Positions 1 through 9,056 of a stretch of DNA of 64,000 nucleotides are shown in pieces. The stretch covers positions 1-64,000 of the forward strand of contig PBBL01000008.1 of the NCBI GenBank assembly GCA_002716585.1, in the 5' to 3' direction. Each line of letters starts with the position of its first letter. Position 1 is the first letter of the stretch. Position numbers and translations under genes: made by a program. The notes under the pieces are model-generated. The model saw only the letters and a program-made list of their open reading frames with translations, was not told where the DNA came from and searched no databases. This stretch comes from Myxococcales bacterium. GTDB taxonomy: Bacteria > Myxococcota_A > Bradymonadia > Bradymonadales > GCA-2716585.

Positions 1-895
1 GGGCGGCGTTGTTGTAGGCGGGGTTGTTCGAGTCCACGTAGCCCGGCGGCAAAAAGACGAACATGTCCACGTCGTACGGGAAGCAGGTCGGGCAGTCCCG
101 GGCAGGCACCGTGACCTGGACCTCCAGGAACTGATCGTACTGCACTGGCAGCGTCCGGAACGGGACCACCATCTCCTCGTCGTTGCCGAGGTCGAGGGTG
201 AACTCCATCTGCGACGCGGTCGGCCACCCCTGCGGGAGCGGCTCGATGATGATCGCCGGGCGGAAGCGCTTCTCGCCCTCGTGGGTCTTCCACTTCTGGA
301 GGAACGGCACCTCGACCCGCTCACCGTCGCGGTTGAGCGTGTACATGTGCGCCGGGAACTGCTTGCTCCACAGCTGCTCCTCGCGCCAGGTCGTCGGGAA
401 GTCGTACTGCTCCGCCAGCGGCTCGATCTCCACCACGATCTTCTTGCCGAAGGTCACCCGGTTGTCCGCCTCCAGGTTCGTCCAGCGCACGTCGAGCGAG
501 CGCGGGAAGGGGCTGTCGACGACCGGGGTGTCCTCCTCGACGTCCTCGGGCGCCCCGGTGTCCTCAGGCGGCTCGGTGTCCTCGGGCGACTCACCCGTGT
601 CCTCAGGCGGCTCGCCGGTGTCCTCGGGCGGCGCCCCGGTGTCTTCGGGCGGCTCGCCGGTGTCCTCGGGGGAGGTGGTCCCGCCGCCGCCGGTGTCCGC
701 GGCCTCGTCGGTGTCCTCGGCGCCCGCGTCGTTGTCGCCGCCGCCGCCGGTGTCCTCCACCGAGGAGGTCTCGCCGCCGTTGTCACCACCGCCGCTGTCG
801 TCACCCGAGCACCCGGCGAGGGTGAGGGTGAGCGCCATGGCGATGAGGGTCAGTAGAAGGGTACGTGGTCGCGCGCGACCGATGTGAGCGAACAT
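1..895 (-). CDS. Lipoprotein with DTG-repeat linker, 3' end cut by window edge
   Basis: The frame opens at ATG 895, 9 nt after AGAGGA, and runs off position 1, so about 298 residues are visible. The N-terminus has a basic start, a hydrophobic stretch and the lipobox LAGC (Cys at about residue 29), indicating an outer-membrane lipoprotein. Residues about 30-115 are a Gly/Asp/Pro linker with repeated blocks such as GEPPEDT and GAPPEDT. A folded region follows (from about DVRWTN to the edge), including RPAIIIEPLPQGW and MFVFLPPGY. I do not recognise the fold; it is probably a surface or binding domain on a flexible stalk. The next gene upstream has the same design, so the two may be functionally related. 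Confidence 0.8.
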   Translation of the reverse strand, partial: MFAHIGRARPRTLLLTLIAMALTLTLAGCSGDDSGGGDNGGETSSVEDTGGGGDNDAGAEDTDEAADTGGGGTTSPEDTGEPPEDTGAPPEDTGEPPEDTGESPEDTEPPEDTGAPEDVEEDTPVVDSPFPRSLDVRWTNLEADNRVTFGKKIVVEIEPLAEQYDFPTTWREEQLWSKQFPAHMYTLNRDGERVEVPFLQKWKTHEGEKRFRPAIIIEPLPQGWPTASQMEFTLDLGNDEEMVVPFRTLPVQYDQFLEVQVTVPARDCPTCFPYDVDMFVFLPPGYVDSNNPAYNNAA

Positions 896-1067
896 GGTTC
901 ATGATCCTCTGAAACAAGCTCGTCTGGTCGGGATCGCGTCATGGTCCCGACGCGCGATGAACCGCGCGCCGCGTCCTGCGTCAGCGCGAGCGCTGAGAGC
1001 GACGCGACCGCTCCACCCGAGTTGATGCTACCCCACGCTGGTGACATCCGGCTCAGCTCCCATGGGG

Positions 1068-2231
1068 TCAAGGGCTGAACGCGACCAGGTTGGACGCGAT
1101 GTAGGTGGCGTTGAGGAAGATCGACTCCGTCTCCCGCGCCAGCTCCACCGTGTTGGACTTGATGACTGAGATGCCCAGACGCGGGGCGTTCATCTGGGCC
1201 ATGGCCTCCGCCGGGATGGTGAAGGTGCCGTTGTCCTCTTCGAGTTCACAGAGCAGGCCCACGCCGGAGCGTGGCATGTAGTCGTTGCCAAACGGGTTGA
1301 CCGTGACCTGTATGACGTCGGTCGCCCCCCCGCCGCTCCACGCCACGGTCAGCGCCTCGGCGGAGACGGTGGAGTCGGCGGCGGGGCGAGAGACCGTGTG
1401 CTCGCCGGGCGTCCGCACCGTCCCCACGAAGCCTCGCATGTGAGGCCCGCCCAGGGTGGTGATCCGCACGTCGGCGTTCGGCGGGAAGGAGTCGTCGTGA
1501 TCCTCCGGGTAGCCGGTGTTGTAGGTCGTCGAGTCGTCCTCGCCGCGCATCGGGGTGAGCGTGACGGGGTCGTAGTTGCCCGCCTCGACCGTGATGTCCC
1601 CGGCGTCGTACCCGAAGCCCTGCTCCTCATCGGTGGTCGTCACGTTGACCACGTCGCAGGCGCCGAAGGTCATCACCGGCTCCACCTCCTCGGGGGTCTC
1701 GACGAACGCCGCGCCGACGTTGCCGACGTTGAGCCGGATGAGGAAGTTGGCCACGACGTAGGCGTCCACCAGGCTCACGCCGCCCTGGATGAAGTCGGGG
1801 CGAGGCTCCATGGGGATGTCAGGGAAGTCGATGTCCTCGGGCTCCGAGGTGTCCTCGGCGGCGGTGTCCATCGCGACGTCCTCGGGGCCGGTGTCGTCGC
1901 CCGTGTCCATGGGCGCGTCGGTGTCGCTCGGCTCGTCGGTGTCCGCCATGGCGGAGTCGGTCGGCTCGTCGGTGTCCGTCATGTCGGTGTCGTCGGGAGG
2001 CGTGTTGGTGTCCTCCTCGCCGGTGTCCACCTGATCGGAGTCCATCGCCACGCCGCTGTCCATCGACTCGCCGGTGTCGGCCTGACCTGTGTCCCCGGTT
2101 CCATTGGAGGTGTTGGTCGTGTTGCTGGCCGACTCGCCGCCGTCGGAGTCCGAGCCGCCGCACGCCGCGACGCTCCACACCACACACATCGCACCGAAGA
2201 GCCTGAGGATAGCCACCATGGGGTGTTTCAT
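1068..2231 (-). CDS. Lipoprotein with Asp/Thr-rich stalk, unknown function
   Basis: A 387-residue protein. I prefer ATG 2231 because AGGA lies 8 nt upstream; a GTG at 2237 is only 2 nt from that AGGA. The signal peptide ends in the lipobox VAAC followed by GGSDSDGG. Residues about 25-140 are an acidic low-complexity stalk made of DTDEPTDS-, DTGEEDT- and DTGDDTG-like blocks. The C-terminal 240 residues form an ordinary globular domain with several hydrophobic beta-like segments (for example FIQGGVSLVDAYVVANFLI), a region resembling an immunoglobulin-like beta sandwich, and no catalytic motif that I recognise. It sits 172 nt upstream of another stalked lipoprotein on the same strand, so co-transcription is possible. 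Its function is unknown. Confidence 0.85.
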   Translation of the reverse strand: MKHPMVAILRLFGAMCVVWSVAACGGSDSDGGESASNTTNTSNGTGDTGQADTGESMDSGVAMDSDQVDTGEEDTNTPPDDTDMTDTDEPTDSAMADTDEPSDTDAPMDTGDDTGPEDVAMDTAAEDTSEPEDIDFPDIPMEPRPDFIQGGVSLVDAYVVANFLIRLNVGNVGAAFVETPEEVEPVMTFGACDVVNVTTTDEEQGFGYDAGDITVEAGNYDPVTLTPMRGEDDSTTYNTGYPEDHDDSFPPNADVRITTLGGPHMRGFVGTVRTPGEHTVSRPAADSTVSAEALTVAWSGGGATDVIQVTVNPFGNDYMPRSGVGLLCELEEDNGTFTIPAEAMAQMNAPRLGISVIKSNTVELARETESIFLNATYIASNLVAFSP

Positions 2232-2385
2232 ACGCACATTCCTGACGCGGGGGTTGGGTGGGACGCAGGGGGCGCCTTCAAGAGGTTGGACGTCCCAGGA
2301 GCGTCACGCGACGTCACACAGTGTAGTAGGTGACCCCACGCCTCGCAACATTGAGTGAAACTCGCTCGCCTGCTCGAAGCACACG

Positions 2386-4107
2386 CTATCGGCGCCTGCG
2401 GGTCCGCGCGCCCAGCTCCCGAAGCGCCTGCTGCAGGCTGACCTCCGGGCCGATCGGGATGATCGGGATCCCGAGCTGGGAGATCGCGTCGGCGATCTGG
2501 GTGCGCTCGTCCAGCTCCGCCAGGGTGAACAGCTCGTGGAGGGTCGTCGCCCGCCCGCTCAGCTCCCCCTTCTGGACGTAATCCGGGGTGAACGGGGTCA
2601 AGAAGACCACCTTGTGGCGGCGAACCCGGGCCAGCCGCAGCCCGCGCAGGATCAGCTCGTGGTTCATGATCCCGCACAGATCCGAGATGATCACCACGAG
2701 GTGGCTGTCCCGCGCGTGGGAGACGATCTCCTCCAGCGCCTGCACCAGGCCGCGCTCCTTCTGACCGAGCCGGGTCTCCACCCGGTAGGGGATCTCCAGC
2801 CCGCGCAGGTGGCAGAAGCGGCGGATGAGATCCGTCTCCGGGTACCCCACCACCCCCGACGCCAGCGCCGGATCGCCGAACCGATCCTGCTCTCGCCCCA
2901 TGATCGACCCGATCCAGCGCCGCAGCAGCTCGACGTCGAACTCCGACTGCTCCGAGTCGATCACGTCGCGCGAGAAGCTCCAGTAGTCCGCCCCCTGGCC
3001 GATCCCCTTGACCCGCTTGACGTCCCGGCGGCGAAAGTCGAGGCGCTCCTGCACCATCAGGTAGCGCACGATCAGCTCGGTGACCTCGGCGTCGGTGTAC
3101 TCGGTCAGCCCCTCATCGACCACGTGCCGCAGGCCGACGAGGTGGTTCATGATCGCGTTGAGCGTCCCCTTCCCTTCGCGGGGGTGGATGTGCCCGTAGA
3201 TCTTCTCGTCGAAGGTGATCAGCCCCACCCGATCGCTGTTCGTGAGCGACGCCCGCGCGTAGCTGGCGGCCATCCGCAGCGCATGCTCCAGCTTGCTGGG
3301 CACGTCGGCGGCGTGGCGGTAGCCGCCGCGCATCGTGCTGCTGATGTCGAGGCAGAGGTAGGTGTTGAGCAGCTGCTCGGACTCGTACTCCTTGACCATC
3401 AGGCGCCCCGTCCGGGCGGTCGCCTTCCAGGCGATGTCGCGGAACGGATCGCCGTGGTGGTGATGCCGCAGCTCGCGCAGCTCGGTCCCGAACCCCCGCT
3501 GCACCACGAAGTGCAGCCCGATCCGATCCGGGTTGACCGCCTTGATGCTCCGGTCGGGCTTCATCGCCTGCCCCCACCGGATGTTGGGCAGGAACTTCAG
3601 CGGCACCGACGAGGCCACGTACTCGCCGACCTCAAACAGCCCCAGCACGTCGCGCACCCGGATGTGGAAGCCGTGCAGCATGTGCCGCCCGGTCTCGCGG
3701 GTGACGAGGCTCACGTCGCAGGAGAGCGCCCCGCCGCCGATCAACCCGAACCCCTGCGGCGCATGCTCGACCACCTCCAGGCTGGAGCCGAGCCGGGGCG
3801 TCAGGCTCACGCGCCGCAGCGCCGCGCTGCCTCGGTTGATGATCGTCAACATCAGGCGCACCGGCTGCCCGGTCACCAGGCGCGCCAGCTCCGCACCGTC
3901 GTCGGCGGCCTCCACCTCCACCTTGACCAGCCGCCGCTCCAGGACCAGCGCCCCAGGCAGCAGGCTCGCGCAGGCGAGCACGAGCACCGCCGACAAGGTC
4001 ACGCCCAGCAGCAACAACACCCAGGCGCCCGAGATCGAGCCGACGACGATGAACAAGATCGTCGTGACCAGCAGCGCGCGTCCTGCGTCGGTGAGGTAGG
4101 GGTTCAA
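2386..4107 (-). CDS. DUF58 / von Willebrand-like membrane protein
   Basis: About 573 residues, a DUF58-family protein. Two hydrophobic helices near the N-terminus (residues about 10-55) anchor it. The diagnostic DUF58 block FRDIAWKATARTGRLMVKEY follows, then a VWA-like core with CLDISSTMRGG, where DxSxS is kept only as DISST, and later LVVIISDLCG. DUF58 proteins usually accompany MoxR ATPases, but no moxR gene is nearby. The frame stays open to a GTG at 4173. However, a TTGACA-N17-TTTCAT promoter on this strand at 4161-4189 puts transcription start near 4154, so that GTG would not be transcribed. The first in-frame start inside the message is TTG 4107, which has only a weak ribosome site. The start is therefore uncertain; the family call is firm. 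Confidence 0.85.
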   Translation of the reverse strand: MNPYLTDAGRALLVTTILFIVVGSISGAWVLLLLGVTLSAVLVLACASLLPGALVLERRLVKVEVEAADDGAELARLVTGQPVRLMLTIINRGSAALRRVSLTPRLGSSLEVVEHAPQGFGLIGGGALSCDVSLVTRETGRHMLHGFHIRVRDVLGLFEVGEYVASSVPLKFLPNIRWGQAMKPDRSIKAVNPDRIGLHFVVQRGFGTELRELRHHHHGDPFRDIAWKATARTGRLMVKEYESEQLLNTYLCLDISSTMRGGYRHAADVPSKLEHALRMAASYARASLTNSDRVGLITFDEKIYGHIHPREGKGTLNAIMNHLVGLRHVVDEGLTEYTDAEVTELIVRYLMVQERLDFRRRDVKRVKGIGQGADYWSFSRDVIDSEQSEFDVELLRRWIGSIMGREQDRFGDPALASGVVGYPETDLIRRFCHLRGLEIPYRVETRLGQKERGLVQALEEIVSHARDSHLVVIISDLCGIMNHELILRGLRLARVRRHKVVFLTPFTPDYVQKGELSGRATTLHELFTLAELDERTQIADAISQLGIPIIPIGPEVSLQQALRELGARTRRRR

Positions 4108-4160
4108 GGGTCTGGCGTCTCGCAGCGTGGGGTTGGCACCTTCAATCCAGGCTCCCGTGC

Positions 4161-4189
4161 ATGAAAACGACACCCCACAGGGCTGTCAA
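4161..4189 (-). promoter_or_regulatory. sigma70-like promoter for the DUF58 gene
   Basis: On the minus strand a perfect TTGACA (4184-4189) is followed after 17 nt by TTTCAT (4161-4166, 4 of 6 consensus). The predicted start of transcription is near 4154. It lies in the 250-nt divergent gap between the DUF58 gene and the cation exchanger gene. Confidence 0.5.
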
Positions 4190-4415
4190 GCCACAAGGTG
4201 GCCACGCGGGGAGCCTGGGCAATCGCCGTTCGAGGTTGCAGCGTCAGGTCAGGGCGCATACAATCCGCCCGACCGTCGCCCTCCCTCAGGGTCCGGTCGC
4301 CCCGTGCAGCGTGACACCGAGCGCGATACCTCGACCCACCCGCACGCCTTGTCGCTGAAGGGCTCTCGCGTCCCTCGCGTCGTTCCAGCACAGACATGGT
4401 CTCCGGAGTCTTTAG

Positions 4416-5420
4416 ATGCCCGTTGAGATTTTCGACATCCTTCTGCTCATCGGTGGCCTCGTTGTCCTCTACTTTGGCGCGGAGGCCATGGTCAAGGGCG
4501 CCAGCCTGATGGCGCTGAACTTCGGCATCAGCCCGCTCATCGTCGGGCTCACCGTCGTCGCCTTCGGCACCTCCGCCCCCGAGTTCGTCGTCTCCTTCAT
4601 CGCCGTCGTTCAAGAATCCCAGGGGATCTCGGTCGGCAACATCGTCGGCTCGAACATATGCAACATCGCATTGATCCTCGGCGTCTCGTCCATCATCGCC
4701 CCGCTCTCCGTCGACGCGGGCTCGCTCCGACGCGAGTACCCGATCATGCTCGTGGCGGCGATCCTCTTCTACCTGTTCGCCTACGACGGGATCATCCAAC
4801 ACTGGGAGGGGGGGATCCTATTCGCGGGGATCGTCGGCTTTGTCGCCTACAACCTCGTCGCCGCCCGGCGCCTCAGCCAGCTCTCGCGCCGCGCTGAGGC
4901 GTCCGAGGGCGACGACAACGCTGAGGACGACGCCCCCGACATCGCCGTCGAGCTGCCCGAGGAGGAGGAGTCGAGCACCGGCCGCAACATCCTCTACCTG
5001 CTCGGCGGCATCGTCGGGCTCGCCATCGGCGCGCAGCTCATGGTGGAGGGCGCCAGCGGCATCGCCAAGGACATGGGGATCCCGGAGCTGATCATCGGCA
5101 TCACCATCGTCGCCTTCGGCACCTCCCTGCCCGAGCTGGCCACCTGCGCCGTCGCCGCCGCCCGCGGCGAGTCGGACATCTCGATCGGCAACGTCGTCGG
5201 GTCCAACATCTTCAACATCCTCTTCATCATGGGCGGCGTGCCCATGGTGTTCGAGATCCCGGTGGACCCGACGGCGATCCTGATCGACTTCCCCATCATG
5301 CTCGGGGTGATGCTCATCGCCTTCCCGATCATGCGCCACCACTACCGCATCGACCGCCCCAAGGGGGTCTTCCTGCTGCTGATCTACCTCGTCTACACCG
5401 TCTACCTGTTCATGCGCTGA
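4416..5420 (+). CDS. CaCA-family Na+/Ca2+ exchanger-like transporter
   Basis: A 334-residue inner-membrane antiporter of the Ca2+/cation antiporter family (YrbG type), with the usual length of about 325. The two inverted alpha repeats are plain. The first has GTSAPE at residues 51-56 and GNIVGSN at 74-80; the second has GTSLPE at 235-240 and GNVVGSN at 258-264. The acidic residues of these repeats coordinate Ca2+/Na+. About ten hydrophobic segments are visible, and an acidic cytosolic loop (residues about 160-187, rich in Asp/Glu) separates the halves. The gene converges on the KOW-protein gene with only 6 nt between them. The substrate cannot be read from sequence. Confidence 0.93.
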   Translation: MPVEIFDILLLIGGLVVLYFGAEAMVKGASLMALNFGISPLIVGLTVVAFGTSAPEFVVSFIAVVQESQGISVGNIVGSNICNIALILGVSSIIAPLSVDAGSLRREYPIMLVAAILFYLFAYDGIIQHWEGGILFAGIVGFVAYNLVAARRLSQLSRRAEASEGDDNAEDDAPDIAVELPEEEESSTGRNILYLLGGIVGLAIGAQLMVEGASGIAKDMGIPELIIGITIVAFGTSLPELATCAVAAARGESDISIGNVVGSNIFNILFIMGGVPMVFEIPVDPTAILIDFPIMLGVMLIAFPIMRHHYRIDRPKGVFLLLIYLVYTVYLFMR

Positions 5421-5426
5421 CGGGCG

Positions 5427-6383
5427 TCAGACCGGCTTGATCGCCTTGCCCTTGACCTGGACGACCATCTTGCCCAGGCTCACCTTGACCATCCCCTTGC
5501 GATCCACCTCCTGAACCACCCCGCGCTTGCCGCTGAACAGCCCGGCGGTGATCAGCACCTCGGAGCCCGGGCCGACCTCCCCCGCCTCCGCCTTCTGCTG
5601 CTGCTCCCGCTCGGTCTTGAGCGCCTCGCGCAGCGTGATGTGATCGTTCTCGCTGGACCAGGCGACGAAGCGGTACAGCGGCATGAGCGCGGCGAACAGC
5701 TCCGTCAGGTGGTGCTTGAAGGACTCCCCGAGGAGCCTCGCGTCGGTCGGCGCGTAGCGCTCTCCGAACGTGAGCCAGTCGGCGCTGCCCTCGGCCAGCG
5801 CCTTGAGGCGCGCCTGCACCGCGGCCACCGACAGCTCGGCGAGCGGCGCCCCCTTGAGGTCCAGCGTCAACCGCCCGGCGGGCGTCTCGGCCAGCTCCTG
5901 CGCGAGCACCGCGAGCCGCTCACGCTCCCACTCGTCCTCCAGCCGCGTGACGCTGTTGCGCACGTCCACCCCGGCGTTGCGGTGCAGGCCCAGCATGACG
6001 TCCAGCCCCTCCGCGTGCACCCGAACCCCCAACATGACGTGCCGCTTGTGGTGCGCCGGGTCGCTGAAGTTCTCCGCGATCGACTTCTCTCGATCGATCA
6101 CCGCGAAGAGCTTCTTCTTCTCATCCTCGGGGCGGTTGAAGAAGAGCCACTGCGCGTCCACGCAGCGGCCGTTGAAGACGTTGGGGCGAAAGTCGTTCAG
6201 CTCAAATGACAGCGCATGCCCGGCCCCGGTCAACTCCTTGTGGACGTGGTGACCCAGGGCGTTGAGCTTGTCTCGAACCTTCATCCGTGGTCGGTTGTAG
6301 AGGTTGCTCGACCACTTGTCTTCGGTGTACGCCTCAAAGTCGACGGTCTCAAAACCCTCAAATGGCGATAGAAACAGCTCCAC
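5427..6383 (-). CDS. Conserved unknown protein with C-terminal KOW domain
   Basis: A 318-residue protein. The GTG start at 6383 is fixed by a perfect AGGAGG 7 nt upstream. The N-terminal about 260 residues (starting MELFLSPFEGFETVDFEAY) match no family I know. They are soluble, mixed alpha/beta, and mention-worthy for conserved-looking aromatic and His residues such as DAQWLFFNRPEDEKKK. The last 55 residues are a KOW/NusG-like beta-barrel: GSEVLITAGLFSGKRGVVQE and then KGMVKVSLGKMVVQVKGKAI. KOW domains bind RNA, ribosomal proteins or RNA polymerase partners. It follows ricT on the same strand by 28 nt, so the two are almost certainly one operon with holB. A role in RNA or transcription is inference only. 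Confidence 0.85.
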   Translation of the reverse strand: MELFLSPFEGFETVDFEAYTEDKWSSNLYNRPRMKVRDKLNALGHHVHKELTGAGHALSFELNDFRPNVFNGRCVDAQWLFFNRPEDEKKKLFAVIDREKSIAENFSDPAHHKRHVMLGVRVHAEGLDVMLGLHRNAGVDVRNSVTRLEDEWERERLAVLAQELAETPAGRLTLDLKGAPLAELSVAAVQARLKALAEGSADWLTFGERYAPTDARLLGESFKHHLTELFAALMPLYRFVAWSSENDHITLREALKTEREQQQKAEAGEVGPGSEVLITAGLFSGKRGVVQEVDRKGMVKVSLGKMVVQVKGKAIKPV

Positions 6384-6411
6384 CTCGCGACCTCCTGCTC
6401 AATACCAGGGC

Positions 6412-7839
6412 TCAGTCCTTGTCTGAGCCACCCTTCTTGTTGCTGTTGGAGCGACGCGGGCGACGACGGCGGCTGCGCCCGGAGCCCTTGCCCTCGCTCG
6501 ACCCGCTGTTGCCGCCGCTGTTGCCGCCGCTGCTCGCGTCACCCTTCGCGTTTGTGGAGCGACGCGAGCCCCCGCGCCGTCGGGAGCGACGGCGGCGCGA
6601 GCCGCTCGCCCCCCCACCCGACTTCCCTTCGGACTTGCCCGAGTCGTTCGCGCGCCCCCCGGAGCCTCCTCCCGAGCGCGACCCACTGGCGCCCGGCGCC
6701 TTGCTCCGCTTCGACCCCGAGCCGCTCCGGCGCGACGCAGAGGAGCGCCCCCCGCCTCGGCGGCGGCGCGAGCGGTTCCGCGAGCGGGGCTGCTTGTCAT
6801 CACCCCCCTCGCCCCCCTCGTCCCAGAGATACTCGTCTTCTCCGCCGCTGGCCCCGGTCAAGGCGTCGCGCAGCCGCTTGTCGGGATCCACGACGTCGTC
6901 CTCGTCGGAGACGTCCGGGCCCTCCTCGCGGAACCGCTCCGCCTCCTTCACGCTCAAGACGATGACCTCCGACACCGGGAAGTGCTCAACCTGCCCTTCC
7001 TCCTCGAGGTACACCGCGATCCGCTCACGGAGCACGTCCACGCTCTTGATCCGCCCGAGGCCCATGGTGGTCCGGACCGGCTTGCCGATCCGCGGCAGGC
7101 GCTTGCGGGCCTTGCGGTAGATCTGCTGCTCGTAGACCAGGCAGCACATCAGCCGCCCGCACATGCCCGACACCTTCTTGGGGTTCAGGGTCAGCCCCTG
7201 ATCCTTGGCCATCCGGATGCTCACCGGGGCGAACTGCTCCAGAAACGTCGAACAGCACAGCTCCCGACCACACGAGCCGATCCCGCCGACCATCCGAGCG
7301 CCGTCGCGGACGCCGATCTGACGCATCTCGATCCGGGTCCGGAAGCGGCTCGCCAGATCCTTGACCAGGCTGCGGAAGTCCACCCGCCCGTCGGCTGAGA
7401 AGTAGAAGATCGCCTTGGACCCGTCGTGCATGTACTGCACCTGGATCAGCTTCATCGGCATCTTCCGCTCGCGGATCCGGGTCAGCGCGAAGCGAAAGGC
7501 CTCCTCCTCCCGGCGCTGGTTCTGCGCCGCGCGCCGCTCGTCGTCGCGGTTGGCGAGCCGCAGCACCCGCTTGAGGCTGCCGGTGGGCGCGACCGTGCGG
7601 AAGACGTAGGAGGCCACGGTGGCCAGCGCCGGACCCTTGGAGGTCTCCACGACCACCTGCGCGCCCTGCTGGAGTTCGAGCAGCTGCGCGTCGTAGGTGT
7701 GTTTGATGAAGCTCGACGAGAAGCGGATCTCCACCGCGTTGTAGAGGCAGCGCTTGCCACCAAACGGGCGCCTGCCCCCTCGCCCCCCCGAACCGCGGCC
7801 ACGGCCGCGTCGTGCTCCATCGGACCTGGGTCTGCTCAC
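6412..7839 (-). CDS. ricT: RicT/YaaT-like PSP1-domain protein with long basic tail
   Basis: 475 residues from GTG 7839, which has GGGAGG 5 nt upstream; an in-frame GTG at 7863 is an alternative. The core (to about residue 300) is the PSP1/YaaT family, whose RicT member in Bacillus partners RicA/RicF, binds FeS and stimulates Y-complex RNA maturation. The Cys signature is intact: GSCGRELCC near residue 190 and GMCGRLMCCL near 228. After about residue 343 comes a tail of roughly 130 residues made of Arg/Ser/Gly/Lys (RSRNRSRRRRGGG-like), which is absent from Bacillus RicT and probably binds nucleic acid. The holB-ricT neighbourhood is conserved far beyond this group and supports the assignment. 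A shorter RG-rich segment also precedes the core. Confidence 0.9.
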   Translation of the reverse strand: MSRPRSDGARRGRGRGSGGRGGRRPFGGKRCLYNAVEIRFSSSFIKHTYDAQLLELQQGAQVVVETSKGPALATVASYVFRTVAPTGSLKRVLRLANRDDERRAAQNQRREEEAFRFALTRIRERKMPMKLIQVQYMHDGSKAIFYFSADGRVDFRSLVKDLASRFRTRIEMRQIGVRDGARMVGGIGSCGRELCCSTFLEQFAPVSIRMAKDQGLTLNPKKVSGMCGRLMCCLVYEQQIYRKARKRLPRIGKPVRTTMGLGRIKSVDVLRERIAVYLEEEGQVEHFPVSEVIVLSVKEAERFREEGPDVSDEDDVVDPDKRLRDALTGASGGEDEYLWDEGGEGGDDKQPRSRNRSRRRRGGGRSSASRRSGSGSKRSKAPGASGSRSGGGSGGRANDSGKSEGKSGGGASGSRRRRSRRRGGSRRSTNAKGDASSGGNSGGNSGSSEGKGSGRSRRRRPRRSNSNKKGGSDKD

Positions 7840-7978
7840 TCCCACCTCCCCATGCGCGATCACCGCGATCGCGTCGTCCCCCTAACATAGGCAGACGCTG
7901 GCCACAGTGACAACCCCTGAAGGCGCCTCAACCGCCGCGGCGCGGCGATTTCGGGGGCGGGCTCTCGTGAGGTGGAGG

Positions 7979-8983
7979 TTACGCCTGGGCGTCGACGAGC
8001 TTGAGGAGGAGCTGCTCCATGAGCAGGCGCGCGTCGATGTAGCGGCGGAGGCCGCTCTGGGTGGTGTCGATCGCCTCGATGCAGCGGATCGCCGACTCCA
8101 CCGTCACCCGCGACGCGAGCGTCCGGGTCCGCGCCGCCAGATCGGTGTTGACCAGCCGCTCCTGGGAGGCCCCCGAGCGGAGGATCACGACGTCGCGGTA
8201 GAACACCTTGAGGGCGTCCAGATCGGTCTGAAGCTCCTGGTTGTCCCGCCTCGCCTGGCTCTGTGCCAGATCGAGCAGCGCCAGCGTGTCCGCGTCGCGC
8301 AGATCGAGCACCCCCTCGATGAACGCGCGCCGATCCGTGAGCGCGTCCTCCTCGCACAGCTCCAGCGCGGTCGCCAGCGACCCCTCGCAGTACCCGGAGG
8401 CGACCTCGGCGACCTCCGGGGCGATCTCCCGCTCCAGGAGCAGCTTCAGCACGAGCTGACGCTCCAACGGGGCGAAGCGCATCAGCTGGCAGCGGCTGCG
8501 GATTGTGTCCAGCAACATGTGGGGCTGCGCCGTGAGCAGGATGAAGTTCGTGTCCCCGGTCGGCTCCTCCAGCGTCTTGAGGAAGGCGTTGGCCGCCTCG
8601 ACCGTGAGCGCCTCGGCGTGGTCGATGACCACCACGCGGCGCTTCCCCTCGTAGGGGCGGTAGCGCACCTGCTGCGTGACCTGACGCACCTGATCGATCT
8701 TGATCGTCCACCGCGCCTTGGAGGTGTCGGGCTCCACCAGGATCACGTCCGGGTGCTGCCGCGCGTCGATCCGTGTGCAGGGCCGACACGCGTTGCAGGG
8801 ACCCTCCGGGCGAGGATCGACGCAGTTGAGCAACCGCGCGACGCCGAGCGCGACTACGCGCTTGCCGATCCCGTTCGGTCCGACGAAGAGCATCGCGTGG
8901 TGCAGGCGATCGTTGCGGATCGCCTGCATCAACATCCCGACCGGGCGCTGGTGGCCCTGAACGAGGAAACCCGCTTCAACCAT
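7979..8983 (-). CDS. holB: DNA polymerase III delta' subunit
   Basis: 334 residues from ATG 8983, with AGGA 5 nt upstream. It is the clamp-loader delta' subunit of the DnaX family. The P-loop-like GPNGIGK is at 35-41, followed by Arg where an active ATPase has Thr/Ser, as is usual for delta'. The four-Cys zinc module is C54, C63, C66 and C69. The box-VII-like SRC motif appears in RSRCQ, preceded by AEALTVEAANAFLKTLEEP. Delta' is the stator of the clamp loader and supplies the SRC arginine finger to DnaX. The gene lies 140 nt upstream of ricT, an order shared with Bacillus. A GC-rich hairpin separates it from the giant TPR gene upstream. Confidence 0.95.
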   Translation of the reverse strand: MVEAGFLVQGHQRPVGMLMQAIRNDRLHHAMLFVGPNGIGKRVVALGVARLLNCVDPRPEGPCNACRPCTRIDARQHPDVILVEPDTSKARWTIKIDQVRQVTQQVRYRPYEGKRRVVVIDHAEALTVEAANAFLKTLEEPTGDTNFILLTAQPHMLLDTIRSRCQLMRFAPLERQLVLKLLLEREIAPEVAEVASGYCEGSLATALELCEEDALTDRRAFIEGVLDLRDADTLALLDLAQSQARRDNQELQTDLDALKVFYRDVVILRSGASQERLVNTDLAARTRTLASRVTVESAIRCIEAIDTTQSGLRRYIDARLLMEQLLLKLVDAQA

Positions 8984-9018
8984 GGGAGTCCTTGAGGCTG
9001 GTGGAGGGTGGCGTCAAG

Positions 9019-9048
9019 CCCGCGGCGAGGTGTCTCGCTCGCCGCGGG
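9019..9048 (-). terminator. GC-rich hairpin between giant TPR gene and holB
   Basis: A perfect 11-bp inverted repeat (CCCGCGGCGAG 9019-9029, CTCGCCGCGGG 9038-9048) has an 8-nt loop. It sits 9 nt past the stop codon of the giant TPR gene. No T-run follows on the minus strand, so it may act as a weak terminator, an RNA 3' stabiliser or a pause site before holB. Confidence 0.45.
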
Positions 9049-9056
9049 AGAGGGGC

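Noticed and set aside
183..887. Plus-strand frame of 234 codons at the left edge
   Set aside because: Its Ser/Val/Pro/Gly repeats are the reverse complement of the DTG linker of the minus-strand lipoprotein, which has a lipobox and a start.
2536..4164. Plus-strand frame of 542 codons opposite the DUF58 gene
   Set aside because: Shadow of the minus-strand gene; no domain, and poor composition (His, Pro and Gln-rich).
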